From the NCBI GenBank assembly GCA_964562015.1, contig CAZLRH010000005.1, positions 1 through 64,000 on the forward strand: DNA of 64,000 nucleotides, given 5' to 3'. The position numbers and the translations under genes were made by a program. The stretch comes from CAZLRH01 sp964562015. Its GTDB lineage: Bacteria; Verrucomicrobiota; Verrucomicrobiia; Opitutales; JABDGR01. The notes under the pieces are model-generated. The model was not told the origin of the DNA, ran no database searches, and worked only from the letters and a program-made list of their open reading frames with translations. Positions within the stretch are counted from its first letter, which is position 1, and each line of letters begins with the position of its first letter. Of this stretch, positions 41,701 to 49,914 are shown piece after piece.

Positions 41701-42723
41701 TTAAGGCTTGGCGGGCGCGGCGGCGGAAGCAGCAGGCGGGGCGGAGGCTGAGGCGGCGGCCGGCGGAATAGTCGCCGGCGTTTTGGCCGTGCGCCAATTG
41801 AACACGAAGTACGTGGCCGGCACGTCCCCGGCGTTGCGCAACCCGTGCAAATCGTTGGAGGCGTAAAAGACAATCGACCCCGCCGGCGCCAGTTGCGCCT
41901 TCCCGTTGATGGTGACCTCCATCGTGCCTTCTTTAATGACCAGCAACTCCTCGTTGCCGTGCGTGTGCGGCAAATGCGAGGACTGCCCGACGTTGACGGT
42001 ACTGATGTGCGACTCGAAATTATCCAGGGTCGTGGTCGGGCCGTTGAAAACATCCCGCCGCGAACCGACGGCGTTGGGCTGCACCCGCAGCTTGGTGATA
42101 TCAATGACCGAAGAGGGAATCAGCGCCGCCGGGTTGCGCGCCGGTGCTCCGGCGGTCGCGCTGGAGGCCGCGGGTGTGTTCGTGCCGGAGACAGCCACAC
42201 TCGGTGCGGCCTCGGTGATTTTAAAATCCACGTTAACGAGTCCGGTTTCCGGATCTTTTTGGCGATTCGCTTCCACGACGGTGGCGATATAACCCGCCGC
42301 GCGATAAAGCTGGCGCAGGCGGTCGGCCTCCCGCGCTTCCGTCAGCGGTGAAAAAACACTGCCCGGTTTTAAGACGCTGTCCCTGATCAACGCCTCGCTC
42401 ATCATTTGCGTGTTGCCGGAAACCGAAACGGCACCCACCTGATACTGCCGGCCTTCATGCAAATGCACGACATACGTCAATTGCCCCTGGCCCGGCGTGA
42501 TTTCCACGGCGTTGGCCGGAATATCAATATCCAGGTAGCCGTGATCCATGTAATACTGCCGCAGTTGCTCGAGGTCGCCGAGGGTCGGAGCCAAGGGAGC
42601 GACGCTGGCCGGGGCTGGCACGACCGTGGCGGCGGCGACTTGGGCTGACATCGGCATTGCGGGAGACAGGAAGACGGCAACCAGCGGAAGCAGGCGGGGT
42701 AACAGCAGAGGGATAAATTTCAT
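41701..42723 (-). CDS. POTRA-cupin fusion, secreted
   Basis: A 340-residue protein. The signal peptide MKFIPLLLPRLLPLVAVFLS is followed by PAMPMSAQ. Residues about 48-172 resemble BamA/TamA-type POTRA modules: LRQYYMDHGYLDIDIPANAV, YQVGAVSVSGNTQMMSEALI (GAVSVSGN is the POTRA strand and turn), LKPGSVFSPLTEAREADRLR, QLYRAAGYIATVVEANRQKD and VNVDFKITEA. After an Ala/Pro linker, residues 235-310 are a cupin: HLPHTHGNEELLVIKEG (His253, His255, Glu259) and APAGSIVFYASNDLHGLRNA (His293), the four metal ligands. No beta-barrel follows. POTRA modules normally bind clients of outer-membrane assembly; cupins bind metals and small molecules. I know no such fusion. It is divergent from the exoprotein gene. 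Ends with an Ala/Pro-rich tail. Confidence 0.8.
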   Translation of the reverse strand: MKFIPLLLPRLLPLVAVFLSPAMPMSAQVAAATVVPAPASVAPLAPTLGDLEQLRQYYMDHGYLDIDIPANAVEITPGQGQLTYVVHLHEGRQYQVGAVSVSGNTQMMSEALIRDSVLKPGSVFSPLTEAREADRLRQLYRAAGYIATVVEANRQKDPETGLVNVDFKITEAAPSVAVSGTNTPAASSATAGAPARNPAALIPSSVIDITKLRVQPNAVGSRRDVFNGPTTTLDNFESHISTVNVGQSSHLPHTHGNEELLVIKEGTMEVTINGKAQLAPAGSIVFYASNDLHGLRNAGDVPATYFVFNWRTAKTPATIPPAAASASAPPAASAAAPAKP

Positions 42724-42902
42724 GACGGCAGAGTGGGGTGACGCAAGAACCCTGACTTTAGCTCTCGCGCTGCCCGAGTGACAACCGGGAAAAGCTTTCA
42801 GGCACCGGTACGGCGAACATTTTCTGGTGCGCCTAAACGTCACCATTGTTCCGCATTTTGGGCTTGGCGTCCAAAGGGTAAAAAAATTACGCTTCTTAGA
42901 AC

Positions 42903-45900
42903 ATGTTTGGGGAACGGAAACGCATCGCTCAACGCGTTGTCTGCGGCTTGGTGGCGGTCACCTTTTTCCTGGGTGCCGGCGGGCTGGCGCGTGCCGCCGC
43001 GGCGAAAACCAAACTCGTGCTAAGCAAGGACGCGGTGGTTAAGCTAACGTATGTGCAGGACGACGCCGATTTTTTGGGCCAGGTCGCCTTCATGGTGGTC
43101 CAGATGCGTAACAATGCCAGCTTAAGCGATGACCAGAAACGAGCTCTCATCCAAGGCTCCATGAGTGACATTAAAACGGCGTCCGCTTCGCTGGCCCTGG
43201 TGCGGCAGGCGACCAACAAGCAGAACGCCGATCCGAGGCTGGGAGCAATTATTGTTCAGGCGCAGACCGCCTTGGCCACGGCCATTATCAACGTTAAAAA
43301 CGCAGTGGCGATCGATTCCCTGTCCGCTGATTCCAAAACGGCTTTTCAACAGATGAGTTTGGCCGCCCGCAATCTAGTGTTGGTGATTGACCATGCCTTT
43401 GCCCACTTGCCCGCCACCCAGCAGCCGGTGGCCTTGACTTTGTCGGTCCCGCGCGGGCAGGCGCGCATCGTCCAAGCCGGGCAGACGGTGCGCTGGGTAT
43501 TGAATGGACCGCGAACCGCGATCACCAGCCCGAGCGGCCGGTGGGCCTTGACTTCGGGGCGAACGAATCCCGTGGAACAAACGCTGGCCACCCCCTTTGT
43601 CCGGGATTTTCTCGGGACTGGAAAACTCAACACCAGCGAGGGCGTGCATTCCAAGGCGACTGATTTCGGCGGGTGGACTTACGTCTATTTTCGCCTGGGC
43701 AACCGCCGGCCCGTGCTGCTCTTGCTCAATCTCGGGGCTTCAGTTGGATCGAGTAGTTCCGGTTCAAATGCTTCGAGCAGTTTTGGAAGTTCCGGCGGCA
43801 CGTTATCCATCGGTAGCTGGGCGGGCGGCACCCTGACGATCGGGGGTTCCGTTTCTATAATCGGCTACCCTTTCAATTACATCCCCTACGTTTCTCCTTA
43901 CTCCAGTTCCACCGTTGCGACGGACCAAGTTTTGACGGAGGGCACGGTCACCACGGTGAGTACCGACTTCAATCCGGCAGTCTATTATCTCACTTGGTCG
44001 GGCAACGTGACCGGAACTGGCTCCCTGGTCAAAACTGGTCCGGGCACGCTGACATTGTCGGGCAATAACACTTATACTGGCGGAACGACGGTGAGCGCGG
44101 GCGCGCTCGTGGTCGACAATGCGAGCGCCTTGGGGACTGGACCGCTCCTTACGTCCGCCGGCACCATCTTTGCTGGCAGCGGTACCGTGAGCGGCGCTGC
44201 GACGTTGGGCGGAAATTTGCAATTGAAGGGAAATTTAACTTTTGCCCAGGGCCTCGAATTGCAAAGCACGGCCACCGTTCCGTTCCTTGCTTCTGGAGCG
44301 CCGCATGGTGCGGACTCGTTCATGATCACGGTGGAAGGGAATTGCACCTTGGGTGGAAACCTAAGCTTGGAGTATGATGGCGCTTATTATACACCCGCGG
44401 GCGGTGATTCTTTTACGCTTTTCCACGTTACTGATGGCGCGCTCAGTGGCACTTTTGCGAACGTTTTACTGGCCGCACTTCCTCCCGGCCTCCAGTGGGA
44501 CACCTCGCAACTCTATGTCAACGGCACGATTAGTGTGGCGGTTGACCCCGCGGGCTTCACCATCGGGAGCGGATCCTCGCTCGGGATTTCGGGCAATGGT
44601 TACTATGGGATGGTCCGGCAGGGCAATGTCATGTCGGCTGGCGTCGTTCCTTTTACGAATATACCCCTCACTGTTGAAGCGCAGGCATGGGTCTTTGGCA
44701 GAGGCACGATACCAGGCCCTGGATTCGTCGATGGAATTCTGATGCCAGGACACGATGTTACCTACCCTGGATATGAGCCCGGTAGGTTTGTCTTTGGCCA
44801 GGGGTTGAGTTTGGGCGCCGACGCAGTGGCCAAGTTGTCTGATAACAACACCATCGCAGTTAACGGAAACCTGCAAGTAGGCGGACACTTGGAGGTTTAT
44901 CTCGATCCCGCAAATCCAACTCCAGCCCTCGGCGAGATTTGGCCTCTTTTCCAAGTAACCAACGGAACAATCACCGGGGCGTTTTCTAGTATTGAGTTGC
45001 CCAGTCTTGCCTACGGTCAATTGTGGGATACCTCCCTGTTGTACACGAACGGGTCAATTGCCATAGCGCCGGACCCGGCCATCTTCCTGCCCGTACCGGT
45101 GCAAGCCGGGGAAACGCTGACGCTCAATGGCAATTTGATGGTCGGCGATGTACTCACGCTGGGCACTTTGACTGTGGCCACGGGCGGTGAAATTACCGGC
45201 CAAGGGGATTTGCGCGGGGCGTCATACGTAAATGGCCTTCTTGTACCCGCTAACTCGCTGTATTTTCACGGCAACCTGACTTTGGGGGCCAATTCCTCCA
45301 CTGTTCTCGACTTGGCGAAAATGCGCAGCATCTATGGAGCGGAAATCTTCCCGTTGCGGGTGAATGGCAATCTCGTCCTCGGGGGTAATTTGACGGTGAC
45401 CGGCAACGTGGCTTTTCATTCTGGCGATCGTTACCAATTATGGACTAATGCGGCGCCCAGCGGCCAGTTCACCAACGTCTCCCTGCCTGCGTTGCCAGAA
45501 GGACTTACTTGGGATACGACCAAGCTCTATACGAATGGCTATATTACAGTGGATGGACCACCGGAGATTTTCAGCACGGGCATTGCCAATCAAGATGCCT
45601 ATGGTGCGGAATTTTCCACCGCCTCCGGTGCGACTGTCCGCGTTGGCGATACCGTAGCTTGCAACGTGCAAGCCACCGGCGGGCCGGATTTGATTTATCA
45701 GTGGCAAGCGTCAACCGATCAGGGGGCGACTTGGTCAAATCTCGATTCTGATAGTGCGGAATTCGACAGCACGATTGTAAGGTCGGACATCTGGGTCATG
45801 GTGATTTATCGGGCTGCCCCAGCGTTAAACGGGGTGTGGTTTCGCTGTCAAATCACCAATGGCATTGGTCCGCTGCAGACCACAACTCCGATAGTGTTAA

Positions 45901-45917
45901 ACGTTGTGCCGAGGTAA
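42903..45917 (+). CDS. autotransporter-associated beta-strand repeat exoprotein
   Basis: A 1004-residue secreted protein. Signal peptide region RVVCGLVAVTFFLGAGGLAR. The N-terminal helical part (40-180) is of unknown type. One TIGR02601 repeat is clear: LSGNNTYTGGTTVSAGALVV then DNASALGTGPLLT. Three large copies of a unit ending in F.NV.LPALP.GL.WDT..LY.NG.I.V are at about 500-545, 680-725 and 850-885. The C-terminus has an Ig-like domain (DLIYQWQASTDQGATWSNLD, GVWFRCQITNGIG). There is no autotransporter barrel and no PEP-CTERM or other sorting tail, so how it leaves the cell is not evident. Lower GC than its neighbours. Confidence 0.8.
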   Translation: MFGERKRIAQRVVCGLVAVTFFLGAGGLARAAAAKTKLVLSKDAVVKLTYVQDDADFLGQVAFMVVQMRNNASLSDDQKRALIQGSMSDIKTASASLALVRQATNKQNADPRLGAIIVQAQTALATAIINVKNAVAIDSLSADSKTAFQQMSLAARNLVLVIDHAFAHLPATQQPVALTLSVPRGQARIVQAGQTVRWVLNGPRTAITSPSGRWALTSGRTNPVEQTLATPFVRDFLGTGKLNTSEGVHSKATDFGGWTYVYFRLGNRRPVLLLLNLGASVGSSSSGSNASSSFGSSGGTLSIGSWAGGTLTIGGSVSIIGYPFNYIPYVSPYSSSTVATDQVLTEGTVTTVSTDFNPAVYYLTWSGNVTGTGSLVKTGPGTLTLSGNNTYTGGTTVSAGALVVDNASALGTGPLLTSAGTIFAGSGTVSGAATLGGNLQLKGNLTFAQGLELQSTATVPFLASGAPHGADSFMITVEGNCTLGGNLSLEYDGAYYTPAGGDSFTLFHVTDGALSGTFANVLLAALPPGLQWDTSQLYVNGTISVAVDPAGFTIGSGSSLGISGNGYYGMVRQGNVMSAGVVPFTNIPLTVEAQAWVFGRGTIPGPGFVDGILMPGHDVTYPGYEPGRFVFGQGLSLGADAVAKLSDNNTIAVNGNLQVGGHLEVYLDPANPTPALGEIWPLFQVTNGTITGAFSSIELPSLAYGQLWDTSLLYTNGSIAIAPDPAIFLPVPVQAGETLTLNGNLMVGDVLTLGTLTVATGGEITGQGDLRGASYVNGLLVPANSLYFHGNLTLGANSSTVLDLAKMRSIYGAEIFPLRVNGNLVLGGNLTVTGNVAFHSGDRYQLWTNAAPSGQFTNVSLPALPEGLTWDTTKLYTNGYITVDGPPEIFSTGIANQDAYGAEFSTASGATVRVGDTVACNVQATGGPDLIYQWQASTDQGATWSNLDSDSAEFDSTIVRSDIWVMVIYRAAPALNGVWFRCQITNGIGPLQTTTPIVLNVVPR

Positions 45918-45933
45918 GTCAACGTGAGGCGAT

Positions 45934-47352
45934 TCACTCCTTCGGCCCGAGCATGTCCTCCGGGCGCACCAGGCGGTCGAAGGTGGCTTCATCCAAATAG
46001 CCGAGTTGCACCGCGGCGTGCTTGAGGGTGACGTGATGGTGGTGCGCGTGGTGCGCGATTTTCGCCGCCTTATCGTACCCGATGTGCGGGCTGAGCGCCG
46101 TCACGAGCATCAGCGAATGCTCCATGTTATGTCGCAGTCGATCTTCGTTTGGAGTCATGTCCGCCACGCAGTATTTCGTGAAAAAGTGGCAGGTGTCCGC
46201 CAACAATTTCAGCGAATGCAGGAAATTATGGATGATGACGGGCTTGAAGACGTTGAGCTCGAAATTGCCCTGGCTGCCGGCAATCCCAATCGTGGTGTCA
46301 TTGCCGAGCACTTGCACGCAGGCCATCGTCATCGCCTCGCACTGCGTGGGGTTGACCTTGCCGGGCATGATGGACGAACCGGGCTCGTTTTCCGGCAGGT
46401 TCAATTCGCCGAGGCCGCAGCGGGGGCCCGAGCCCATCCAGCGCACGTCGTTGGCGATTTTCATCAGCGAACACGCGAGCGTGCGCAGCGCCCCGCTGGC
46501 CATGACGAGCGCGTCGTGCGCCGCCAGCGCCGCGAATTTATTCGGCGCGGACACAAACGGCAGCCCCGTCTCCTTCGCAATTTCCGCGGCCACGAGTTCC
46601 GCGAAGCGCGGGTGGGTATTCAGCCCCGTGCCGACCGCCGTGCCGCCGATGGCGAGCTGGTACAAGTCGGGCAAAATCGTTTCCAGCCGGCGAAGATTGT
46701 CGTCGAGTTGCGCGACGTAGCCGGAAAATTCCTGGCCGAGCGTGATGGGCGTGGCGTCCATCAAATGCGTGCGGCCGGATTTGATGAGTCCGACGTACGC
46801 GCGCGCCTTCACGTCGAGGGCGTCGCGCAATTCGCGCACACAGGGCAGCAGTCGCCGCTTCACATCGACCGCCGCCGCCACGTGCATCGCCGTCGGAAAG
46901 GTGTCGTTCGACGACTGCGACATGTTCACATGGTCATTCGGATGCACCGGCTTTTTCGAGCCGAGTTCGCCGCCCGCCAGCTCGATGGCGCGATTCGAAA
47001 TGACCTCGTTGGCATTCATGTTCGACTGCGTGCCCGAGCCGGTCTGCCACACGGAAAGGGGGAAATGCTCATGCAATTCGTCGCGGATGACTTCATCCGC
47101 CGCGGCGACGATGAACTTCGCGAGGTCCGCCGGCAACTTGCCGAGCTGCTGGTTGGCGAGCGCGCAGGCCTTTTTGAGAATGCCCATGGCGCGGACAACC
47201 TCGCCCGGCATGCGGTCCGGCCCGATGGAAAAGTGGATGAGCGAGCGGGCCGTTTGCGCGCCCCAATAGCGGTCGGCGGGCACGTCGAGGTGGCCCATGC
47301 TGTCGGATTCGCGCCGGGTGCTACCGGGCTTGGTGTTGGCGGGGGTTCTCAT
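45934..47352 (-). CDS. fumC: class II fumarate hydratase
   Basis: A 472-residue enzyme of the TCA cycle that interconverts fumarate and malate without an iron-sulfur cluster. Conserved blocks are all present: GSGTQSNMNANEV (106-118), HPNDHVNMSQSSNDTFPTAM, SGRTHLMDATPITLGQE and the signature GSSIMPGKVNP (324-334) with its catalytic serine. Only 18 N-terminal residues precede the family start. Aspartase is a possible homologue, but the SGRTHLMDATP and GSSIMPGKVNP blocks fit fumarase. It is followed on the same strand, upstream in sequence order, by the kinase gene; 52 bp separate them. Confidence 0.94.
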   Translation of the reverse strand: MRTPANTKPGSTRRESDSMGHLDVPADRYWGAQTARSLIHFSIGPDRMPGEVVRAMGILKKACALANQQLGKLPADLAKFIVAAADEVIRDELHEHFPLSVWQTGSGTQSNMNANEVISNRAIELAGGELGSKKPVHPNDHVNMSQSSNDTFPTAMHVAAAVDVKRRLLPCVRELRDALDVKARAYVGLIKSGRTHLMDATPITLGQEFSGYVAQLDDNLRRLETILPDLYQLAIGGTAVGTGLNTHPRFAELVAAEIAKETGLPFVSAPNKFAALAAHDALVMASGALRTLACSLMKIANDVRWMGSGPRCGLGELNLPENEPGSSIMPGKVNPTQCEAMTMACVQVLGNDTTIGIAGSQGNFELNVFKPVIIHNFLHSLKLLADTCHFFTKYCVADMTPNEDRLRHNMEHSLMLVTALSPHIGYDKAAKIAHHAHHHHVTLKHAAVQLGYLDEATFDRLVRPEDMLGPKE

Positions 47353-47404
47353 GAAATAAAGTGCTCTTGTACTTAGTGATTTAGGGCCTGGTTTTTTACC
47401 GGCT

Positions 47405-48370
47405 TTACTGCGGATGGTAATTCAGGATTTCCTCCGGCGTCGCGGTCGCGGTGCCGAATTTGCCCACGACCACTCCCGCCGCCGTGTTGGCCAGGTGCGC
47501 GGCGTCCGGCAGGGAAGCGCCCGCGGCCAGCGCGAGTGTGAGCGCCGCGATGACGGTGTCCCCTGCGCCGGAGACATCGAAAACTTCCCGCGCGTACGTG
47601 GGAATTTTCTGCGGTGCCCGGCCTTGGGCGCTCAATAACATGCCCTCTGCGCCGAGCGTGACGACCAGATATTTCGGTTGGTATTTTTCGTGAATTTTCT
47701 TGCACACCACTTCCCACGTCGGCGCGGCCACATGGGCTTCGGCGTGAAAACCGGCAAGTTCGAGCGCCTCGGCGCGATTCGGCGTGATGAGGTCGAACCC
47801 GCGCGCCTCGATGAGATTGCGGGGCTTTGGATCGAAGGCGCGGAATTTTCCTTTCGACTTCGCGAGCATCTCGGTCACCAGCGCAGTGTCGAGCGCGCCC
47901 TTCGCATAGTCCGAAAAAATAACCGCATCGGCCGTCTTAATCTTGGCCAACAGCAACTCGCGGAGCGGCTTGGCGGTCAGCGCGTAATCGCTCGGCGCGC
48001 CTTCGCGGTCGAGGCGGCACAACTGCTGGCGGCGCGCCACCACGCGCGTCTTCACAATGGTGTGGCAGTGCCGGCCCACAAAACGCCGGTCATAAACAAT
48101 CGCCGATTTTTTTAACTCCTCGCGCAGACGTTCGCCCGCGGCGTCGGCGCCGGTGCGCCCGCAAAGTTCGGCGTGCGCGCCGAGCGCGACCAGATTTTCG
48201 GCCACGTTGGCTGCGCCGCCCAGGGTGTGCTTGTCGCTTTCCACCGCCAGCACCGGCACCGGCGCTTCCGGGGAAATACGGTGCACGTCACCGAAGACAT
48301 ACTCATCGAGCATCACGTCGCCGATGACGAGCACGCGCAGGCTGGAAAATTTCTCGAGCAGGGATTTCAT
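47405..48370 (-). CDS. rfaE1: D-glycero-beta-D-manno-heptose-7-phosphate kinase
   Basis: A 321-residue PfkB/ribokinase-family protein. The N-terminus LRVLVIGDVMLDEYVFGDVHRISPEAP and GGAANVAENLVALGA match HldE/HldA kinases, and VSGAGDTVIAALTLALAAGA is the ATP-anion-hole and catalytic motif with Asp. The substrate-binding pattern (RISPEAPVPVL) separates it from other sugar kinases. It adds phosphate to C1 of heptose-7-phosphate in making ADP-heptose for the LPS inner core. The cytidylyltransferase-like half of bifunctional HldE is absent, so a separate adenylyltransferase should be elsewhere. This is consistent with LPS production. Confidence 0.88.
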   Translation of the reverse strand: MKSLLEKFSSLRVLVIGDVMLDEYVFGDVHRISPEAPVPVLAVESDKHTLGGAANVAENLVALGAHAELCGRTGADAAGERLREELKKSAIVYDRRFVGRHCHTIVKTRVVARRQQLCRLDREGAPSDYALTAKPLRELLLAKIKTADAVIFSDYAKGALDTALVTEMLAKSKGKFRAFDPKPRNLIEARGFDLITPNRAEALELAGFHAEAHVAAPTWEVVCKKIHEKYQPKYLVVTLGAEGMLLSAQGRAPQKIPTYAREVFDVSGAGDTVIAALTLALAAGASLPDAAHLANTAAGVVVGKFGTATATPEEILNYHPQ

Positions 48371-48425
48371 GCAAAGGACGAAATTAAAAACTCCCCATCA
48401 ATTGCGCAACGCAGAATCGCGGCGG

Positions 48426-49607
48426 TTACCGCAGCTGCCACGCATAATGGAAATCGGACAGCATTTCCGCGCCGTCGTCGGTGACTAGCACCACGTCCTC
48501 GATGCGGCAGCCGCCGAGGCCCGGGTAATAGAGGCCCGGTTCGACCGTGACGACCATGCCTTCGCGTAGGCGTTCGCCGCTCGGGCCCAGGCGCGGCGGC
48601 TCATGCACTTCAAGACCGAGGCCGTGGCCCGTGCCGTGGAAAAAGCCCTCATGGTGCGTCGGCTTGCGGCGCGTCTCGTAGCCCTGCTTGACGAAATAAC
48701 GCTGCACGGCCTCGTGCACGGTTTTGCCAGTGACGCCCGCGCGGATTTTTTTGCGCGCCACTTTTTGCGCCTCGCGCACCGCTTCGACCAGGTCGCGCTG
48801 TTGCTCGGACGCCCGTCCGCGCAGGAAAGTCCGCGTCATGTCGCCGAAGTAGCCGGTTTTCGTGACGCGCGGAAAAACATCCACGATGATCAACTCACCC
48901 GCGCGCAACGGGCCCGAGCCGCGGCAATGCGGGTCGCACGCCTGGTCGCCCCCCGCGACGATGGTGCCGTCGGCCTGCGCGCCCGCTTCGAGGCACGCGA
49001 CATCCACGAGAAAGCGCAGGCGTTCGGAAGTCAGCGGTTTGCGGTCGAGGTAAAGGAGGCCGTTTTTCTTCGGCACGCTACGGCGCAAGGCCTTCTCCGC
49101 GGCGCGGAGGCCCGCTGCACTCGCGTCGCAACCATCGCGCAGATGGCCGATTTCCTCCTTCGTTTTCAGCGCGCGATTCGGAAACAGCGGAGTCTCGCTG
49201 ACCGTCACGGTGATTTTGAGCGCGCGCAATTTTTCCAGCAACGCCGCGGGAAAATCCGGCGGGGTGACAAACGACTCGATGCCGTATTCGCGGATAAGCA
49301 GCTTCACCACATGCGCGATGCCGGCATCCTCGCGCTTGAAAAATTCGCGCGCCTTCTTGAGCCATTCCTCGAGGCGCAGCACGGTGTCATAGCCGGATTC
49401 CTTGAGCGCGCGGCCGTATTCGAGGGCGTTGAGGACAGCCACCTTGTGGTCGCGCGGGCCGAAGGCCAGGTAAGGGTCGGGAGCAAAAAAGCCGCCGAAG
49501 TAAAGCTGGTCGGCGTTGGAGCCGGACGCCGCATACAGGAGCGTGCAGGCGGCCGTGCGGCGGCGGGGTACGGGGGTGGGGCGGGTGGACGTGCGCGCGC
49601 GGGCCAT
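48426..49607 (-). CDS. M24 family Xaa-Pro aminopeptidase-like protein
   Basis: A 393-residue protein. The N-terminal creatinase-like domain (SNADQLYFGGFFAPDPYLAF) is followed by the pita-bread catalytic domain. The five metal ligands are at IIVDVFPRV (Asp), FGDMTRTFL (Asp), FHGTGHGLGLEVHE (His), VTVEPGLYYPGLGG (Glu) and CRIEDVVLVT (Glu). It should bind two divalent ions and cleave Xaa-Pro peptides or dipeptides in the cytoplasm. The start at 49607 removes a Pro-rich upstream frame. It is on the same strand as the kinase and may share a transcript. Confidence 0.88.
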   Translation of the reverse strand: MARARTSTRPTPVPRRRTAACTLLYAASGSNADQLYFGGFFAPDPYLAFGPRDHKVAVLNALEYGRALKESGYDTVLRLEEWLKKAREFFKREDAGIAHVVKLLIREYGIESFVTPPDFPAALLEKLRALKITVTVSETPLFPNRALKTKEEIGHLRDGCDASAAGLRAAEKALRRSVPKKNGLLYLDRKPLTSERLRFLVDVACLEAGAQADGTIVAGGDQACDPHCRGSGPLRAGELIIVDVFPRVTKTGYFGDMTRTFLRGRASEQQRDLVEAVREAQKVARKKIRAGVTGKTVHEAVQRYFVKQGYETRRKPTHHEGFFHGTGHGLGLEVHEPPRLGPSGERLREGMVVTVEPGLYYPGLGGCRIEDVVLVTDDGAEMLSDFHYAWQLR

Positions 49608-49667
49608 GGGAAAGTGAGGAAGTGGGCGCAGCGTAGAAGCCGCCGGGCGAGGGGGCAAGTGCAGAAG

Positions 49668-49870
49668 GCGGGGAAGGAAAAAAGGGACTGAGAAGCAGAG
49701 GGATCAAGGGACAACGGACCCAAGGGACGGAGGGCATCAAACCGATTACATCGATTCATGATGCCCATCGCTTTGTTTGAATTTAGCATTTATCAATGAG
49801 CATTTATTGTTTTTCCCTCAGTCCCTTTGTCCCTCTGCTTCTTTGTCCCTCCCTTCCCCCCGTTCCTTTT
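49668..49870. repeat. opposed copies of an AGGGAC/GAAGCAGAGGGA intergenic repeat
   Basis: The left copy (about 49668-49717) contains GAAGCAGAGGGA at 49692-49703, flanked by AGGGAC units. The right copy (about 49812-49870) is in the opposite orientation, with TCCCTCTGCTTC at 49830-49841 and TCCCTTTGTCCC units. They flank the start of lpxC-fabZ and the gap after the M24 gene. The whole could fold into a long imperfect hairpin. Confidence 0.5.
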
Positions 49871-49914
49871 CCTTTACAATCGCCCCATGTGCGCTAGCGT
49901 CAGAACTTTCCGGC

